Shown one piece after another: positions 61,570 to 64,000 of a DNA stretch of 64,000 bases. The position numbers and the translations under genes were made by a program. Origin of the DNA: Albugo candida (Eukaryota > Oomycota > Peronosporomycetes > Albuginales > Albuginaceae); NCBI GenBank assembly GCA_905220665.1, contig CAJNAR010000191.1:247134-311133 (forward strand). Reading direction: 5' to 3'. Below the pieces are notes generated by a model that saw only the letters and a program-made list of their open reading frames with translations, did not search any database and had not been told where the DNA came from. Numbering within the stretch: position 1 is the stretch's first letter; every line of letters starts with the position of its first letter.

Positions 61570-61965
61570 CATACTTAAACGGATTCCACTTGAGGTATTC
61601 GAAGTGTTTTGTCGAAACTGACCTTGTCAAGAAGTCGGCTAGTTGCAGATTCGTTGGGATGTACTCCAATCGGATAACTGCGGATTTAATGTGCCTGATG
61701 TCGATATACTTCGCTCGACTCTGTTAACCACTGTCTGTTGCAATTGCGATTGCGCTCTGATTATCCACAAAAATTTGGATAGGCCTGTCGAACTGTTGTT
61801 CCATTTCTCGCAATAGCTCTTCACCCATATAATTTCTTGCACGCACACGGACATTGCCATGTATTCAGCTTCAGCTGAGCTAAGCGCAACAGTACTCAAT
61901 TTGCCGGCTACTAAGTAACCCGCCAATTTAGTAAAACAACTCGAAAAAACAACCTTTTTCACCTC
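61570..61965 (-). pseudogene. Ty1/copia RNase H fragment, end of pol
   Basis: Signature of copia RNase H: LVAGKLSTVALSSAEAEYMA, then a frame change, then IFVDNQSAIAIATDS, a stop, and YIDIRHIKSAVIRLEYIPTN followed by LQLADFLT. The catalytic Glu (SAEAEY) and Asp (VDNQS) are visible. The frame continues to the end of pol (GECWIFNI) just before the purine tract, so the gene and LTR are correctly juxtaposed. Everything upstream (gag, protease, integrase, reverse transcriptase) is missing: the sequence stops being copia at about 61,965, where the LINE begins on the opposite strand. At least one frameshift and one nonsense codon show it is dead. Confidence 0.9.
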
Positions 61966-61981
61966 TTTCCTCTCGAAAACA

Positions 61982-64000
61982 ATGGTTCAAGTCGACATAT
62001 CGACACAACCAAGGGTGCTAGCGTCCACTTGTACTGACGTGGCAACCCTCATGAGTCACCCTGTTTTGGGTGATTGTATGATTGTTGATCAGTCATCACC
62101 CCTGTGTGATGACGTGGAAAGTACCCCCACCCCCAGTGTAACGGTACTGGTCAATACCGGTACTACAGGTGTCGGATGTGGTACCGGTGGTACATGCGGT
62201 ACTATCGTTGCCTCGTCACAGGATGACCCAAAGGCAACTGCAAGTGTGGACGACACTAAAAGTCCCACTTTGGCTGACCTGATCAGGTCACAGGAGTCCT
62301 TGCGTAAGGACCAGGCTAGAGCTCGGGCGAAATTTCGCGTGGAGCTTCCAAAGCCTAAAGCCTCGGACATCGAGTCTATTATGCGATTGTATGCTGATGG
62401 ACAACATCCCGAGTGGTCGGTGTTGGCAGAAAAATTGGAGGCAGCGAAGCCTTTTAAGGTCTCCAAAGCCACCTTTCCCATGATTCTGGAAACAGGTCAA
62501 GCGTTGGTGCGTACTCCAAATGGAAAAATCCTGTCTTCCCTTATGAAGGATCATGGGAATCCAGTATTCGAGAGTCTACTGGAGAGCAGAGCCATTGCTC
62601 AAGTCTCAAAGATGCCTGGTGGCAATCTTCGAGTGATGGTCTCCACCGAGGATGCTTTTCAACAGCTGGAGTGCCAGCCGATAACCATTCTCGGGTCTCA
62701 ATACTTTTTTCGGGAGTACGATTCTCTCGAATCCAAATACTATCTGGATATATTTGGAGTGGGCGTGGAGGAAGAACGGATTCCGATTTTACGTTCCCTT
62801 CACAGTCTAGGATGTCCAGTAGTCTTTGCTACTTTCCGCGAAACTGTTCCGTGCAAGGGTGTCGTGATGTCGACGTGGAGAGTGTACTTTAGTACTCCTA
62901 CATGCCCTCCACAGCTGGTCCGCATCGGTAAAGTATGCGAACAAATTGCATACGAAAAGTTGCTTTACCCTGTGCGAGGGAAAAACGCTCCTATCCCATC
63001 GGAACGACCACGTTTTGGTCAACGTGGTCCTTATTGCTTGGATTTGTGCGCTATATCAACCACGGGAGCACGGCAACAACAATCGAACAAGCAAAAGAAA
63101 AAGCAAAACCACATTCAAAATCAACCGCAACAAAAACCACAACAGCAACCAAAACAAACAAACGCGCCAACGGAGCTCGTGGTGGCACCACAAAAAGTAG
63201 TGAAGCCAGTTCTCAGTCAAGAATTGAAAGCGAGGAAACCTGACCGGAAGCTATCCGATCAAATCTCGTTGAAGCTCAACACTCCCCCCACTATCACACC
63301 ACCAGGAGCACAAGCTTTATTGCAACACACACCTCCCATCCTCCAACTGACCAGTCAGTCATACTCCCAACCACGGGTAGAGCGGGATGGGGATGTATCC
63401 ATGAAGTTGGCTTGGACGAGTGGAAAACGTAATCGGGTGGAGCCGTTCGACCAAATGGTCTCCAAAGCACCACCTCTTGCGCTTCCAAAACTAGCGACGA
63501 GTAACTATTTTTCCGTGCTCGCAACTATGGAGGTGGAGATCGAAGAAGTAACAGCGGTTGCCAATCCAGAGAATGGCAATCGCGTCCAAATCATCCCCGT
63601 GAAAGCACGGATGCCAAAAGAGGTGGCCACCTCGAAAGAGGCGGCACACTTTTATCAAAAACGTCATACAACAATCGAGAAATCGGAACGACCAACCCGA
63701 GTTGGTGAAATAGGGGAGCTGATGGAAATCGATTCGAAAAATGCCCTTCACTCACTCCGACCGGACAAGCTGGTTCAAGCGGATTCTTGCATCCCTCATG
63801 TGCGGAAGCTAATCCAGTTCTGCACAAATCCGGACAAAATCATCCGAGCGGCACTTGATCATCCGATCACGATGAATGGTGTGCTACTTGCATGTATGGA
63901 GTCGAATGATAAAGCTTTGGATGAAGTGGCTCATCTACTTATGATAAATCGCGTTTTTGCAACTCACAATCTCGGCGAAGATGTTACGTTTGCGACGACG
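61982..64000 (+). CDS. LINE-type (non-LTR) retrotransposon ORF1, partial, open for 673 codons
   Basis: The ATG at 61982 (context aaaacaATGg) opens a frame with no stop through base 64000, so the protein is at least 673 residues and leaves the window. Residues 1-110 are Ser/Thr/Gly/Asp-rich and unstructured. About 115-205 is a helical region. About 205-352 looks like a ferredoxin-like RNA-binding fold: hydrophobic strands (CQPITILGSQYFF), DIFGVG, LHSLGCPVVFATF, TWRVYFSTPTCPPQLVRIG. About 361-395 is a Gln/Lys-rich linker (QQKPQQQPKQ), and 505-523 has TSNYFSVL..MEVEIEE, a short motif often seen after the ORF1 core. This organisation resembles ORF1 of LINE elements of filamentous eukaryotes. No reverse transcriptase or endonuclease is visible yet. 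In contrast to every other element here it has no internal stop, which suggests a recent insertion. It could instead be a host gene with a similar fold, but that is less likely next to a truncated copia. Confidence 0.68.
   Translation, partial: MVQVDISTQPRVLASTCTDVATLMSHPVLGDCMIVDQSSPLCDDVESTPTPSVTVLVNTGTTGVGCGTGGTCGTIVASSQDDPKATASVDDTKSPTLADLIRSQESLRKDQARARAKFRVELPKPKASDIESIMRLYADGQHPEWSVLAEKLEAAKPFKVSKATFPMILETGQALVRTPNGKILSSLMKDHGNPVFESLLESRAIAQVSKMPGGNLRVMVSTEDAFQQLECQPITILGSQYFFREYDSLESKYYLDIFGVGVEEERIPILRSLHSLGCPVVFATFRETVPCKGVVMSTWRVYFSTPTCPPQLVRIGKVCEQIAYEKLLYPVRGKNAPIPSERPRFGQRGPYCLDLCAISTTGARQQQSNKQKKKQNHIQNQPQQKPQQQPKQTNAPTELVVAPQKVVKPVLSQELKARKPDRKLSDQISLKLNTPPTITPPGAQALLQHTPPILQLTSQSYSQPRVERDGDVSMKLAWTSGKRNRVEPFDQMVSKAPPLALPKLATSNYFSVLATMEVEIEEVTAVANPENGNRVQIIPVKARMPKEVATSKEAAHFYQKRHTTIEKSERPTRVGEIGELMEIDSKNALHSLRPDKLVQADSCIPHVRKLIQFCTNPDKIIRAALDHPITMNGVLLACMESNDKALDEVAHLLMINRVFATHNLGEDVTFATT

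Noticed and set aside
62089..63827. Minus-strand and alternative-frame ORFs of 60-130 codons
   Set aside because: Shadows of the 673-codon plus-strand LINE ORF that starts at 61982.

Overview
This is eukaryotic DNA from a repeat-dominated, AT-rich chromosome region. No bacterial operons, rRNA or tRNA genes, or CRISPR arrays were seen. The mobile-element content fits an oomycete or another filamentous eukaryote best: several Mutator-like (MULE) transposases ending in the same zinc knuckle, a Ty1/copia remnant, and a LINE-type first ORF. The taxon is an inference (roughly 55% oomycete), because no host housekeeping gene is present to settle it.

Layout. Positions 1 to about 35,680 are one uninterrupted satellite array of 55 monomers of about 660 bp, running off the left edge. 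It is organised on three levels. Each 660-bp monomer is made of three diverged subunits (A, B, C; about 202, 231 and 228 bp). In the first 7 kb, four monomers form a near-identical higher-order repeat of about 2.65 kb. Short open frames inside the array are by-products of the repeat.

From 35.7 to 64 kb the sequence is a patchwork of decayed transposons. These are: a MULE on the minus strand (37.2-38.8 kb); two terminal-inverted-repeat elements without a transposase (40.8-41.5 and 41.6-42.8 kb); a MULE fragment (46.6-48.1 kb); another MULE (48.8-50.3 kb); a nest at 53.8-58.7 kb in which one MULE, flanked by an 8-bp target duplication, sits inside another element; a nearly full-length MULE with about 170-bp inverted repeats (58.75-61.26 kb, minus); a truncated copia 3' end (61.26-61.97 kb, minus); and a LINE-like ORF that is open for 673 codons and leaves the window at the right edge.

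The only candidate host gene is at 42.8-45.2 kb. It encodes a probably secreted or membrane-anchored cysteine-rich protein built from repeated modules (C-x2-C, then about 40 residues later a basic stretch between cysteines). The frame breaks exactly where the assembly carries five ambiguous bases, so its integrity is uncertain. I do not recognise the family.

The genes do not form a pathway. The window is best read as a heterochromatin-like satellite block (centromeric, subtelomeric or knob-like) and its transposon-rich flank. The LINE ORF is the only element that looks young.
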